Shown piece by piece: positions 1 through 7,207 of a stretch of 11,091 nt of DNA. Source of the DNA: CAZKCK01 sp964552325 (GTDB taxonomy: Bacteria; Bacteroidota; Bacteroidia; Bacteroidales; TTA-H9); assembly GCA_964552325.1 (NCBI GenBank), contig CAZKHA010000117.1, positions 1 through 11,091 on the forward strand, read 5' to 3'. The translations under genes were made by a program, and so were the position numbers. Every line of letters begins with the position of its first letter. Positions within the stretch are counted from its first letter, which is position 1. A model generated the notes under the pieces. The model was not told the origin of the DNA. It was given only the letters and a program-made list of their open reading frames with translations, and did not search any database.

Positions 1-76
1 TGTCGGGGTCCACAAGAACGGCAAACTGCTTTTTACCTAATGCCGCCTTGCTGCTGAGGGAGGGAAGAATTTGCAT
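1..76 (-). CDS. N-terminus of a probable geranylgeranylglyceryl-phosphate synthase family (PcrB/GGGPS-like) protein, cut by window edge
   Basis: Only 25 codons are present, starting at the ATG whose complement is at 74-76 and reading out of the window. The peptide begins MQILPSLSSKAALGKK and continues QFAVLVDPD. A lysine-rich stretch followed by a hydrophobic strand ending in (I/L)(V/I)DPD is the first beta strand of the TIM barrel in the GGGP/heptaprenylglyceryl phosphate synthase family, where this Asp helps bind Mg/phosphate. Enzymes of this family join glycerol-1-phosphate to a polyprenyl diphosphate in the cytoplasm, giving archaeal-type ether lipid precursors; Bacteroidota homologues are known. 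The start is supported by a good promoter about 25 bases upstream. The call rests on a very short peptide, so another TIM-barrel enzyme is possible. Confidence 0.55.
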   Translation of the reverse strand, partial: MQILPSLSSKAALGKKQFAVLVDPD

Positions 77-101
77 GGGCCTCGTATTGTAGTTGAAAGG
101 G

Positions 102-132
102 CAAAAGTAGGTATTTTTAACAAAAGCAACAA
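102..132 (-). promoter_or_regulatory. Bacteroidota-type promoter for the leftward GGGPS-like gene
   Basis: Read on the minus strand, a -33 TTG (complement at 130-132) is followed by a 20-base spacer and TACTTTTG (complement at 102-109), an exact match to the TAnnTTTG -7 element of the Bacteroidota primary sigma factor. Transcription should start near 95, giving a leader of roughly 20 bases before the ATG at 76. Confidence 0.65.
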
Positions 133-193
133 CCTTAAAAAACAAGCCGACACCAGTGTCTGTATAAATTTTGGACATGATTTTTCAAAAGCG

Positions 194-216
194 TCCAAAG
201 TTTTTTAACTTTTGGA
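194..216. other. Imperfect hairpin followed by a T-run
   Basis: TCCAAAGTT (194-202) pairs with AACTTTTGGA (207-216) around a TTTT loop, with one bulged base. On the plus strand it is followed within two bases by a run of six T, so it resembles an intrinsic terminator, but no plus-strand gene is visible upstream of it. It could end an unseen small RNA or be a chance A/T-rich structure. Confidence 0.35.
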
Positions 217-358
217 ACTTTTTTCGTTCTTCCTTTTTTAAATAGCTCACTAGGCCTCGAAGAGATTAGAAAAAAATCAACAGTCAATAATTTCAAAGCC
301 TTGATAAACAAATATCTACCGATTTGGCATTGCATCGACAATATTTTTATCTAGATGT

Positions 359-390
359 TTTGGTTTATTGGCATGCTTATAGTAACTTTG
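359..390 (+). promoter_or_regulatory. Bacteroidota-type promoter for the small membrane protein gene
   Basis: TTTG at 359-362, a 20-base spacer, then TAACTTTG at 383-390 match the Bacteroidota -33/-7 consensus exactly. Transcription is expected near 397, about 20 bases before the ATG at 417. Its position decides the start: an in-frame upstream ATG at 324 lies before the promoter and would not be on this transcript. Confidence 0.65.
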
Positions 391-416
391 TACATTCTTC
401 TGGTCAGATCTATACT

Positions 417-569
417 ATGAATTTTTATCGTCATCAATGGTTATCACCTCAAACCTACCGGCGCATATATCGCTTTGGCTTGGTATTGGTCATTCTATTT
501 CTTGTAGTTTGCCTTTCCATTCTTTATTACCAAACAGGTTGGGATTTGTTTGCCCTTTTAGGGATATAG
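417..569 (+). CDS. Small single-pass membrane protein, 50 aa, unknown function
   Basis: I do not recognise a family. The predicted protein has a basic, aromatic N-terminal segment (R5, H6, W8, Y14, R15, R16, Y18, R19), one strongly hydrophobic helix at about residues 20-38, and a short tail with W42. The positive-inside rule suggests N-terminus in the cytoplasm and a short exposed C-terminus. The frame is open upstream to an ATG at 324, but the consensus promoter at 359-390 lies inside that extension, so the ATG at 417 is preferred. An intrinsic terminator follows 44 bases after the stop, so promoter, short reading frame and terminator form a self-contained unit. No neighbour gives a functional clue. 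The transcript might instead act as a non-coding RNA, though the clean hydrophobic segment favours a protein. Confidence 0.55.
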   Translation: MNFYRHQWLSPQTYRRIYRFGLVLVILFLVVCLSILYYQTGWDLFALLGI

Positions 570-612
570 ATTCGTAATCAAAGGCTTTTTTGGTTATTAG
601 ACAGTATTTTGG

Positions 613-634
613 GAAGCTTCAAGCTTCTTTTTTT
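613..634 (+). terminator. Intrinsic terminator after the small membrane protein gene
   Basis: GAAGC (613-617), loop TTCAA and GCTTC (623-627) form a stem of five pairs, followed directly by seven T at 628-634. The stem is short but the T-tract is good, and it lies just downstream of a gene with its own promoter. Confidence 0.55.
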
Positions 635-1185
635 GTTATATAGGTTTTATTTCCAAGATTTTACATCCATACGACCAAAATTCGTTCAGTTGTTTAGTTT
701 CATTACATTGAAGTTTTGTACTCGTTCAGGCAATTTCCTTCTGTTTCGTTTAAGCTGACTCAAACGCAAGTATAGTTTTTAATACTTAATATATTGTAAA
801 TCAGTATTGTCTGGTAAAAAATTCAAAGCATTTTAAGATCCCTCGATTTATTATATTACGCTCGGAATGATAGGCTTTTATGTTGGTCTTCGGGTGGAGG
901 CTGCCTACATTTTGTCTAATCTCTTGTCATTCTGGATGTAGCGAAGAACCTCCTTATTTTTACCGGACATCAATGATTGTAAATGTTGTTCCTTCCTCGC
1001 TCTCAGGTTTTTCTGAATGATTTGATTTAATGACTTGTAATCTGGTTGTTTTGTGCCAAAGGAGAAATCCCCTTACAATTACTCAACGGATTATATGAAT
1101 TAGATAGGTTAGAACGGGGGGCTAAAACCTAAAAAACCAAGGGTGTCGTTTCTTATCTGAATCCAAGCGTTTTTAGGCACATTCC
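635..1185. other. Non-coding stretch with a repeat-like pair, no gene seen
   Basis: Between the plus-strand terminator and the minus-strand susCD terminator I see no credible reading frame, RNA gene or clear consensus promoter. It contains the inverted-repeat pair described at 837-952 and a shorter inverted repeat, TAGGTT/AACCTA, at 1105-1131 around a G-rich centre. The base composition is A/T-rich. Confidence 0.6.
837..952. repeat. Diverged inverted-repeat pair, possible intergenic repeat or MITE-like element
   Basis: The left arm (about 837-872), read on the minus strand, gives TATCATTCCGAGCGTA and later GAGGGATC. The right arm (about 925-952), read on the plus strand, gives TGTCATTCTGGATGTA then GCGAAGAACCTCC. 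The first 16 bases of the arms agree at 11 positions, and the arms are inverted around a spacer of about 52 bases. The sequence TCATTC(T/C)GnnnGTAGCGAAGnA resembles dispersed intergenic repeats that I recall from Bacteroidota genomes. No transposase is present. Only one pair is visible here, so its repeat nature is inferred from resemblance. Confidence 0.4.
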
Positions 1186-1213
1186 AAAAAAAACCGCCCG
1201 GTTTCCCGGGCGG
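1186..1213 (-). terminator. Strong intrinsic terminator of the susC-susD transcript
   Basis: On the minus strand, CCGCCCGG, a GAAA tetraloop and CCGGGCGG form an eight-pair, almost all G/C stem, followed by eight T (complement A at 1186-1193). It starts 22 bases beyond the susD-like stop codon. The GNRA loop adds stability. It is the clearest terminator in the window. Confidence 0.9.
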
Positions 1214-1235
1214 CCTTCACTACTTAACATTAAAA

Positions 1236-2801
1236 CTAATTCACATCCCACCAAAGCTTAACCGTGGGCTTATCTTTAGCGCGAACTTTTTCATAATTCG
1301 CTCCATTATACGAAATTTCAGTTGAAGGATACGTAAGGCGGAAAGGCCTTTTCTGGAATTCGCCTACCGTGCCGGCAGTTTCATCAGCAAAAACTGGGTA
1401 ACCTGTGCGGCGTTGTTCGGCCCAGGCTTCGTAGGTATTTAACAAACCGAAATCCATCCATTTTTGGGTGGCAATTTGTTTGAGTGGAGTGTTGCTGTAT
1501 TTATACGCATCGCTTGCTATCATTGCATCTATCACAGCAGCATCTGGAGTTGGCTCGGCTACGCCTGTTCCAGTTTGTAAACCAAACCAGAATTCAACCG
1601 AAAGGCGTATGCCATTTTCGTAAGCTGCCTGTGCGTTGCCACCGCCCCAACGTTCGTAAGCTTCTGCTTTCAAGAACGAAACTTCGGCAGCATTTATAAG
1701 CATGTTGGGTAGTAAATCGTTATCAAAAACAGCGCAAGTATCAAAGTGTGAATACAATTCAGCTGAGAAGAGGGCTTCTTGCTCTGATTGTGACATGTTT
1801 TGGTCAACGCCAATAACGTTACCTTCTTTGTTGCGGCCAAAATAAACCGTCAAACGTGGGTCGTTGGCATTTTTCATCAACGATACCATTAGGCCAGGGG
1901 CAAGGTTTTTACCAGTTTGGTAAGTTAAAGCACCTTTTACGCCTTGTTCGTGGCGGCCTGTGTTGGCAAGTAAATTGCCTTCGGATGCTATGAAAGCATT
2001 TTCGGCATTGGTTTCAATAACAGGATATTGGCCAGGATTGCCCAAAACTTCGTTGATCGTAGCTTTTGCAAGGGTTTCGTTTACGTTGGATATACGCATT
2101 GCAACACGCAAACGCAACGAGTTTACGAATTTTTTCCATGAATCGAGGTTGCCATGGAACATAAAATCCTGTGTGGCAAGAATGGCGTCGAATGTAGCTT
2201 TCTTTTCGTAAGATCCTGTTTGATACCTGTTTATGGCCTCATCAATGGACTTTAGGTCGGTTAACATACTCGTGTAGATAGCCTCTTGTGAATCATACTC
2301 AGGGAATATGATTTTGTCAACGCCACGGGCCCTGCCACCTTGAGAATAGGGCATATCGCCCCATAGGTCGGTAGCTTTTTGGGTCTCATGGATGCAAATA
2401 GCTTTTCCGAGGTTTACGATCAGTTCATATCCAGTAGCCATTGTAGGATCAACATTGGGCAGTAGCAGTTCCATTTCGCGGAAAGTTCCTAAGCCATTGT
2501 AATAACCGCGCCACCTGTCGCCCAAGTAACTAACGTTTTGTGTAAAGCGGTCGTTGGTAGCAATATACCCGCCGGTTTGGGCATAAACACTCAGGTGTTG
2601 CAATACCATGGTTCCCATATCCCAATAGGTCCAAATGTAGTTGGCATTTTGAGTTTGGAGTTGGGTAAAGAGGTATTCAATTTTTGCTGTGGTACGTAAA
2701 TCGGGGTTTGGATAGAGCTCTTCCATTTTAGAATCGGAGCACGATACAAAGAAAACACCCGAGAAAGCAGCAATGAGTAGGACAAATAATATCTTTTTCA
2801 T
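1236..2801 (-). CDS. SusD/RagB-family outer-membrane lipoprotein (SusD-like_2 type)
   Basis: This 521-residue protein is the surface lipoprotein partner of the SusC-like transporter encoded just upstream. SusD-type proteins cap the SusC barrel and capture substrate outside the cell. It begins with a basic tip and hydrophobic segment ending in the lipobox FVSC, with lipidated Cys21 followed by S-D. The helical TPR-like core typical of the family follows, with aromatic-rich stretches and a DLWGDMPYSQ segment at 145-154 that matches the conserved (D)xxGdiPYs region of SusD-like_2 proteins. Length is normal. The start lies 28 bases beyond the susC stop with no terminator or promoter between, so the two are co-transcribed. 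No carbohydrate-active or peptidase gene is next to it, so the ligand is unknown; oligosaccharide and peptide are both possible. Confidence 0.93.
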   Translation of the reverse strand: MKKILFVLLIAAFSGVFFVSCSDSKMEELYPNPDLRTTAKIEYLFTQLQTQNANYIWTYWDMGTMVLQHLSVYAQTGGYIATNDRFTQNVSYLGDRWRGYYNGLGTFREMELLLPNVDPTMATGYELIVNLGKAICIHETQKATDLWGDMPYSQGGRARGVDKIIFPEYDSQEAIYTSMLTDLKSIDEAINRYQTGSYEKKATFDAILATQDFMFHGNLDSWKKFVNSLRLRVAMRISNVNETLAKATINEVLGNPGQYPVIETNAENAFIASEGNLLANTGRHEQGVKGALTYQTGKNLAPGLMVSLMKNANDPRLTVYFGRNKEGNVIGVDQNMSQSEQEALFSAELYSHFDTCAVFDNDLLPNMLINAAEVSFLKAEAYERWGGGNAQAAYENGIRLSVEFWFGLQTGTGVAEPTPDAAVIDAMIASDAYKYSNTPLKQIATQKWMDFGLLNTYEAWAEQRRTGYPVFADETAGTVGEFQKRPFRLTYPSTEISYNGANYEKVRAKDKPTVKLWWDVN

Positions 2802-2829
2802 GTGTTAAAATTTTTATAGTTAGAACTTA

Positions 2830-5800
2830 TTAAAACGAAGCCCTTACCATGAAACCAATGCTACGGATGGGTTGTGCGGCTGCAGGTTCAATACCACTGC
2901 GTGATGCGCCCGTTCCAACGGCTGCTTCGGGATCAATATTGGGGATGGTTTTGTAAATGTAGAATAAGTTACGTCCGATGAGCGAGAAAGTTAAATTTTG
3001 GAAACCAGCTTTCTTGATGATGTTGGAGGTGAAAGTATAGCCTAAAGAAGCTTCCCTGAATTTGATATAGGAATTGTCGTAAACGGCATTTCCATACAAT
3101 CCGGTAGTTCCCCAGTCGAACATATTGCCGTAGTAATCTTCGGCACGGATGATTTTTGAGTTGGTATTTCCATTGGGATCAACACCTTCTAAGATAACAC
3201 CATCGTGGTAAACAATACCTGTAGAGTTGCTTGGAGCAGAAACGGAATGACTCTCAAGTTTTACGCGTTCACCTGATTGGTTGTCAATGTAGTAAGGCAA
3301 ACCGCCATTTTCTTCATCACGGAATTCCAATGACTCTTCTAAACGGCCCGTATTTAAACCGTAATAATTTGTAAATGAGAACATCTGTCCACCAAAACGG
3401 AAATCAATCAAAAAGTCGAGGGCAAAGTTTTTATATGTAAAAGTATTGCCAATACCGCCCACAGCTTTTGGCTGCATGTTTCCACGATACGAATACTCTT
3501 GGCTGCGGATATAATACCCAGAAGCGTCCACCATATTGTTGCCATTGGCATCTTGTTCAATGTGTAAGGAATAGATATCGCCCATTGGACGGCCAGGAAT
3601 GGCAAATACTTCGAGGGCGTTGTAACCGCCTTCGTTGCCAAGCTCCAAGCGCTCAATGCCTTCGTTAAGGCTTACCACTTCATTTTTGTTGTAGCCTACG
3701 TTAAACCTAAGGTTCCAGTTGAAATCTTTGGCTTTGTAAGGAATTGCATTAAGGGCTAACTCAACACCGGTATTTTTCATTTCGGCTGCATTGGAGAGCA
3801 TTTTTTGAATGCCTGAGCTTGATGGAACATCGAGCCATAAAATTTGGTCGTAAATACGGTTGGTATAGAAGGTTAGATCAGCGCTCAAACGACTGTTAAA
3901 GAACCTGTTTTCGAGGCCAAGTTCAAACTCGCTCTTGCGCTCAGGTTTAATTTGGTCGTTGCCATAATTGCCTGAGAATGAGTTGATAGTAACCCCATTG
4001 ATGCTACCTGAATTGTAAGCATTGTTAGCTGCGTAAATGTCTGGTTCGCGGCCAGAGATACCATACGAAGCACGGGCTTTACCAAAGGTCCACCAAGTTG
4101 GAAGGCTTGTAACTGCACTGTAAATAAAACTACCACCAAACGAAGGATAGAAGAATGAGTTTTGTGATGGGGGTAGGGTAGAGGCTTGTTCTTGACGTGC
4201 CGATGCTTCAAGATATGCAAACTCTTTGTATCCGATGTTTAAGATGCTGAACACACCACCTTTAAGTTTTTCTTGACGGCTATAATCTGAATTGTAAGGG
4301 CTAGAAATAGAGTTACTTAAGCTGTACCAACCTTCTAGGTCCAAGCCATCTTTGGTCCAACTACGACGGAAACGGTTGTTGGTGCTTTGTACGGTTGCAC
4401 CTAAATCAAGGTTGAGGTCGAAATCGCCAAATTTTTTGTTGCCCGTCATTACGGCGTCAGCATACCATAATCTATAGTTGTAATCAAAAACATTGTATTG
4501 TCCTTGGTTAGCGCTTAAAGTTTTGGGCCTTGTGTAAGCAACTTTTTGCTCATAAAACGCTAAAGTGTAATCGGTGCCACCACGTGCGCGAAGCTTGAGC
4601 CATTCGTTAAAATCGAAATTCAAAGTCATGTTGGCCATTAAACGGTCTTCGCGTTCATCGTAACTGTTTTCGAACATATCCCAATAATAATTCATCAAAT
4701 CCCTTGAACGGGTATTTAAAACGATGTAGTTTTCAGGGTCTTCTGATTGCAGCATGGTATATTGATAACCATCGGGTTTTTTATAAAGTTCGCGTACCAA
4801 AGATGGGTCTTCAGATCTGTTGAATGAATATCCACTCAAGAAGTTCATGGTTTTGGGGCGGTTATGGGTATAGGTTTTGTAATAATTTACCACAAAATCG
4901 GTGGTAAGTTTTTTTGAAACCTTAAGTTGTGAGTTGAAACTGAAGCTGTGTTTGTTATTGTTTGAGCCATATTGAATAGGGGCGTAGTCACTGTAAGTAT
5001 AAGATACCCTGTAGTTCCCTAAATCTCCGCCGTTTGCCATAGACACATTGTAGGCTGTTGAATGACCGGTTTGGAAAAGGTCTTTATAGTTGTCAGGTTT
5101 TGCAGAATAGGGACGCATTTTCCCATCATACCACATTACTTCTGAATCATCGAACTTGGGACCGAAGTTGGTGTAAGCTCTCCAGTGGGGAGTTGCCACC
5201 GTTGAGCCATCGGCTAAGGTGTACATGTAATATCCGTTAGGCTCATAAACTATACCGAACGATTCAGGATAACCAGGGCCATAGGTGTTTTGGAATTTTG
5301 GGGCAAAAGCCAAGTTGTCGAAAGTGTGGCTTACCGAAAAGTCAACGCCTAAACCGGGTCTATCTTTAGAACCTTTTTTGGTTGTTATAACCACAACACC
5401 ATTGCTTGATTCTGAACCATACAATGCCGAAGCAGCAGCGCCTTTTAATACCGTAAGGTTTTCGATGTCTTCGGGGTTTAGGTCTGTTAATCCATTCTTT
5501 TCGATAGATTCACCGCCCCACAAACGGCCAGTTTGAACATCATCGTTACGCATTGGGATACCGTCCACCACAATAAGGGGTTGGTTTGTAAAGCTCAATG
5601 AGTTAAGTCCGCGGATGTTAATAGAAACGGCACTGGTGTTTCCGCCGGGAGCCGTATTGATACGTACACCGGCAGCTTTTCCGTAAAGTGCTGACCCAAA
5701 GTTGGGTGTGCCAACTTGTGTGAGTTGTTTTGATGTTACTGTGCTTACTGCATAGCCAAGGGCTCGCTGATTACGGGTCATGCCCATTGCTGTAACAACT

Positions 5801-6114
5801 ACTTCTTTAAGTTGTTTGGTAGAAGGTTCCAAAGCTACATTAATTTTATTGTCGCCACCAACCACTACTTCTTTGGTTTCGTAGCCAATAAACGAGAATG
5901 TTAGTGTGGCATCGGTTGCGGGTACTTTAATCAGGTAATTACCCCTAATGTCGGTAATTGCGCCTGAATGCGTACCTTTAACCACCACATTTACACCAGG
6001 AAGGGTTGTGCCATCCTTTGAATCGGTTACCGTGCCGGTAATCGTTTTCTGCGCTAACGCCATCTGCAACCCGCAGAAGAGCGTTAACAACACGAACAGT
6101 GTCAACTTTTTCAT
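2830..6114 (-). CDS. SusC/RagA-family TonB-dependent outer-membrane transporter
   Basis: The protein has 1094 residues, normal for SusC. It has a signal peptide (1-21, cleavage after LQMALA, before Q22), a carboxypeptidase-regulatory-like beta-sandwich domain (about 23-98, with GTVTDSKDGTTLPGVNVVVKG), a TonB-box-like segment LKEVVVTAMG (102-111), a plug domain (about 115-250) with SLSFTNQPLIVVDGIPM (172-188), LKGAAASALYG (223-233) and VVVITTKKG (240-248), and then a long 22-strand-type barrel ending in the aromatic residue F1094. It imports ligand bound by the SusD-like lipoprotein, powered by TonB-ExbBD. It is first in the operon. Upstream lie two palindromes that probably bind regulators. 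No sigma/anti-sigma pair or hybrid two-component gene is adjacent. The substrate cannot be told from sequence. Confidence 0.95.
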   Translation of the reverse strand: MKKLTLFVLLTLFCGLQMALAQKTITGTVTDSKDGTTLPGVNVVVKGTHSGAITDIRGNYLIKVPATDATLTFSFIGYETKEVVVGGDNKINVALEPSTKQLKEVVVTAMGMTRNQRALGYAVSTVTSKQLTQVGTPNFGSALYGKAAGVRINTAPGGNTSAVSINIRGLNSLSFTNQPLIVVDGIPMRNDDVQTGRLWGGESIEKNGLTDLNPEDIENLTVLKGAAASALYGSESSNGVVVITTKKGSKDRPGLGVDFSVSHTFDNLAFAPKFQNTYGPGYPESFGIVYEPNGYYMYTLADGSTVATPHWRAYTNFGPKFDDSEVMWYDGKMRPYSAKPDNYKDLFQTGHSTAYNVSMANGGDLGNYRVSYTYSDYAPIQYGSNNNKHSFSFNSQLKVSKKLTTDFVVNYYKTYTHNRPKTMNFLSGYSFNRSEDPSLVRELYKKPDGYQYTMLQSEDPENYIVLNTRSRDLMNYYWDMFENSYDEREDRLMANMTLNFDFNEWLKLRARGGTDYTLAFYEQKVAYTRPKTLSANQGQYNVFDYNYRLWYADAVMTGNKKFGDFDLNLDLGATVQSTNNRFRRSWTKDGLDLEGWYSLSNSISSPYNSDYSRQEKLKGGVFSILNIGYKEFAYLEASARQEQASTLPPSQNSFFYPSFGGSFIYSAVTSLPTWWTFGKARASYGISGREPDIYAANNAYNSGSINGVTINSFSGNYGNDQIKPERKSEFELGLENRFFNSRLSADLTFYTNRIYDQILWLDVPSSSGIQKMLSNAAEMKNTGVELALNAIPYKAKDFNWNLRFNVGYNKNEVVSLNEGIERLELGNEGGYNALEVFAIPGRPMGDIYSLHIEQDANGNNMVDASGYYIRSQEYSYRGNMQPKAVGGIGNTFTYKNFALDFLIDFRFGGQMFSFTNYYGLNTGRLEESLEFRDEENGGLPYYIDNQSGERVKLESHSVSAPSNSTGIVYHDGVILEGVDPNGNTNSKIIRAEDYYGNMFDWGTTGLYGNAVYDNSYIKFREASLGYTFTSNIIKKAGFQNLTFSLIGRNLFYIYKTIPNIDPEAAVGTGASRSGIEPAAAQPIRSIGFMVRASF

Positions 6115-6254
6115 AAACGAGTGTTTGTTAATTTAGGTAAGATATTAGTAATGAGGTTTAGGTTAAGAAAGCTTTTCTTGGAAATGAGCCTTCCAATAAA
6201 AACTTACAATTTTTGAATGGCTAAGGTAAGAAATTTTTTAATCAATCCTACTTA

Positions 6255-6287
6255 TTAAAATAGTTTAATAATGTTTTTAAACGCAAA
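6255..6287 (-). promoter_or_regulatory. Possible susC promoter overlapping the palindromic operator
   Basis: On the minus strand, TTTG (complement at 6284-6287, inside the CGCAAACGTTTGCG palindrome) is followed by 21 bases and TATTTTAA (complement at 6255-6262), a partial match to TAnnTTTG. Transcription would start near 6248 with a leader of about 130 bases. No better -7/-33 pair was found between 6115 and 6389, but the -7 match is weak. Confidence 0.3.
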
Positions 6288-6295
6288 CGTTTGCG
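6282..6295. promoter_or_regulatory. Perfect 14-bp palindrome, LacI/PurR-type operator
   Basis: CGCAAACGTTTGCG is fully symmetric with the central CpG typical of LacI-family operators; it equals the core of the E. coli PurR consensus. It lies about 168 bases upstream of the susC-like ATG and overlaps a possible -33 element. A LacI-type regulator controlling the susCD pair is the simplest reading; the regulator gene is not in the window. The site is also 105 bases beyond the 3' end of the minus-strand lipoprotein gene, so it most likely serves susC only. Confidence 0.6.
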
Positions 6296-6296
6296 A

Positions 6297-6310
6297 TGTA
6301 AATATTTACA
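6297..6310. promoter_or_regulatory. Second perfect 14-bp palindrome beside the operator
   Basis: TGTAAATATTTACA is perfectly symmetric and begins one base after the first palindrome, with centres 15 bp apart (about one and a half helical turns). Its A/T-rich half-site TGTAAA differs from the LacI-type half-site, so it may bind a different regulator, or it may be a chance palindrome in A/T-rich DNA. Its placement directly beside the first site argues for function. Confidence 0.4.
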
Positions 6311-6389
6311 CTGCAAAAAAAGATTTTGTTTAAAAAGTGTTGCGAAACTATGTCAAAACTTACAGGAAGTGCTCAATCTTCCAAATCTT

Positions 6390-7100
6390 TTATCGAATCA
6401 CCCTAGCATTCTCTATTACAACATCATACACATAACCAGCACCAAAATCCTTGTTTAGCGAAACCCTACCTTCAAACTCAAAAACCTCACCAACTCCGGC
6501 AAACTCGGTTGTGGTTAGGGTTAAATCGAATTCATTTCCATTAGAAGTGCCATCTTGAATATGAACCCAGTTCCGTTCCATAATTTGGCCCGAAAACTTA
6601 GTAACTTCTCCACGAATCTTCACAACCTGCCCATTATACTGGTCTTTGTTTTTAAAGAGTTGTTCGATGGTAATACCATTTTGGGCTGGTGTAAGCTTGA
6701 TGTCTTTTTTGCCAACGGTTTGTTGGTTTGAAGCCGTATGAGGGTTAGCCTGGAGACTTGACGTTGTAATGGGTTGATCAGTAAAGTCGGAGATAAAAAT
6801 TATAACGTCAAACACGCGTTTAAGGTCTTTGCTCTCGAATTCTTTCATGAGGGTTCCCTGCGTCCAAAAATAAATCCCACCCTCCGTTACTTCAGCCTTA
6901 CCAATTGCCGACCAATACGTGCGCCCATCAGCCGATAATTTTAAATAGGTGTACCTATTCGATTGGATAACTTCTTCAACCTTAACAACATGGGCTTCGG
7001 GTGATAAATCTGCCGGAGCTTTGTATTGACTTGTGCTGCAAGCTGTTAAAACTATAGTTGAAACTATTGTGAAGTATGTAATAATAGTATTGGTTTTCAT
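6390..7100 (-). CDS. Lipoprotein with NrfJ-like domain and OB-fold-like domain
   Basis: The 236-residue protein has a type II signal with lipobox LTAC and lipidated Cys21, so it is anchored on the periplasmic side of a membrane. Residues about 39-107 (VVKVEEVIQSNRYTYLKL, then YWSAIGKAEV, then MKEFESKDLKRVFDVIIF) resemble the small NrfJ-like proteins found beside multihaem cytochrome and nitrite reductase genes in Geobacter-like bacteria. A Thr/Gln-rich linker (108-140) leads to a second domain (143-236) with GQVVKIRGEVTKFS, RNWVHIQDGT, then FDLTLTTTEFAGVGEVFEFEGR and KDFGAGYVYDVVIENA, typical of an OB-fold. It has no CxxCH and no Cys other than Cys21, so it does not bind c-type haem. It is divergent from the cytochrome operon, suggesting a shared role in electron transfer, perhaps in assembly or docking. 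Family assignment is from memory of motif shape. Confidence 0.65.
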   Translation of the reverse strand: MKTNTIITYFTIVSTIVLTACSTSQYKAPADLSPEAHVVKVEEVIQSNRYTYLKLSADGRTYWSAIGKAEVTEGGIYFWTQGTLMKEFESKDLKRVFDVIIFISDFTDQPITTSSLQANPHTASNQQTVGKKDIKLTPAQNGITIEQLFKNKDQYNGQVVKIRGEVTKFSGQIMERNWVHIQDGTSNGNEFDLTLTTTEFAGVGEVFEFEGRVSLNKDFGAGYVYDVVIENARVIR

Positions 7101-7118
7101 AGGGGAAATTTTAGCCTA

Positions 7119-7152
7119 CAAAACTATCAAAGTAATTCATACCAATCTCAAA
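7119..7152 (-). promoter_or_regulatory. Bacteroidota-type promoter for the NrfJ-like lipoprotein gene
   Basis: On the minus strand, TTTG (complement at 7149-7152), a 22-base spacer and TAGTTTTG (complement at 7119-7126) fit the Bacteroidota promoter, with the spacer slightly long. The start of transcription would be near 7112, leaving a very short leader before the ATG at 7100. Confidence 0.5.
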
Positions 7153-7207
7153 ATTACCCCAATTACGTAATCTACAATTTAAACAGATTCTAAATTGCAT
7201 TGATTCT

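Larger units (their letters stand above)
77..416. other. Divergent intergenic region
   Basis: No convincing gene lies between the leftward GGGPS-like start and the rightward small membrane protein. The region holds one promoter for each flanking gene and, between them, an A/T-rich imperfect hairpin at 194-216. A 68-codon minus-strand reading frame at 135-341 has no family resemblance and overlaps the -33 area of the leftward promoter; I regard it as chance. Confidence 0.6.

Noticed and set aside
135..341. 68-codon minus-strand reading frame in the divergent intergenic region
   Set aside because: It covers promoter sequence and the hairpin, has no promoter placed for it, and its composition reads like translated A/T-rich intergenic DNA.
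324..569. Longer 81-codon version of the small membrane protein
   Set aside because: The first 31 codons overlap an exact-consensus promoter and read as low-quality sequence; the ATG at 417 follows the predicted transcription start.
1105..1131. TAGGTT/AACCTA inverted repeat beside an A-run, considered as a second terminator for susD
   Set aside because: On the minus strand the T-run precedes the stem rather than following it, and the strong terminator at 1186-1213 already ends the transcript.
1236..6114. Idea that the susC-susD pair and the cytochrome operon form one functional system
   Set aside because: They are on opposite strands and the susCD pair has its own regulatory palindromes and terminator, with no shared motif seen; neighbourhood alone is not enough.
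6365..6382. Possible terminator for the NrfJ-like lipoprotein gene: GGAAG/CTTCC on the minus strand
   Set aside because: Only five pairs with an eight-base loop and no real T-run after it, so not strong enough to annotate.
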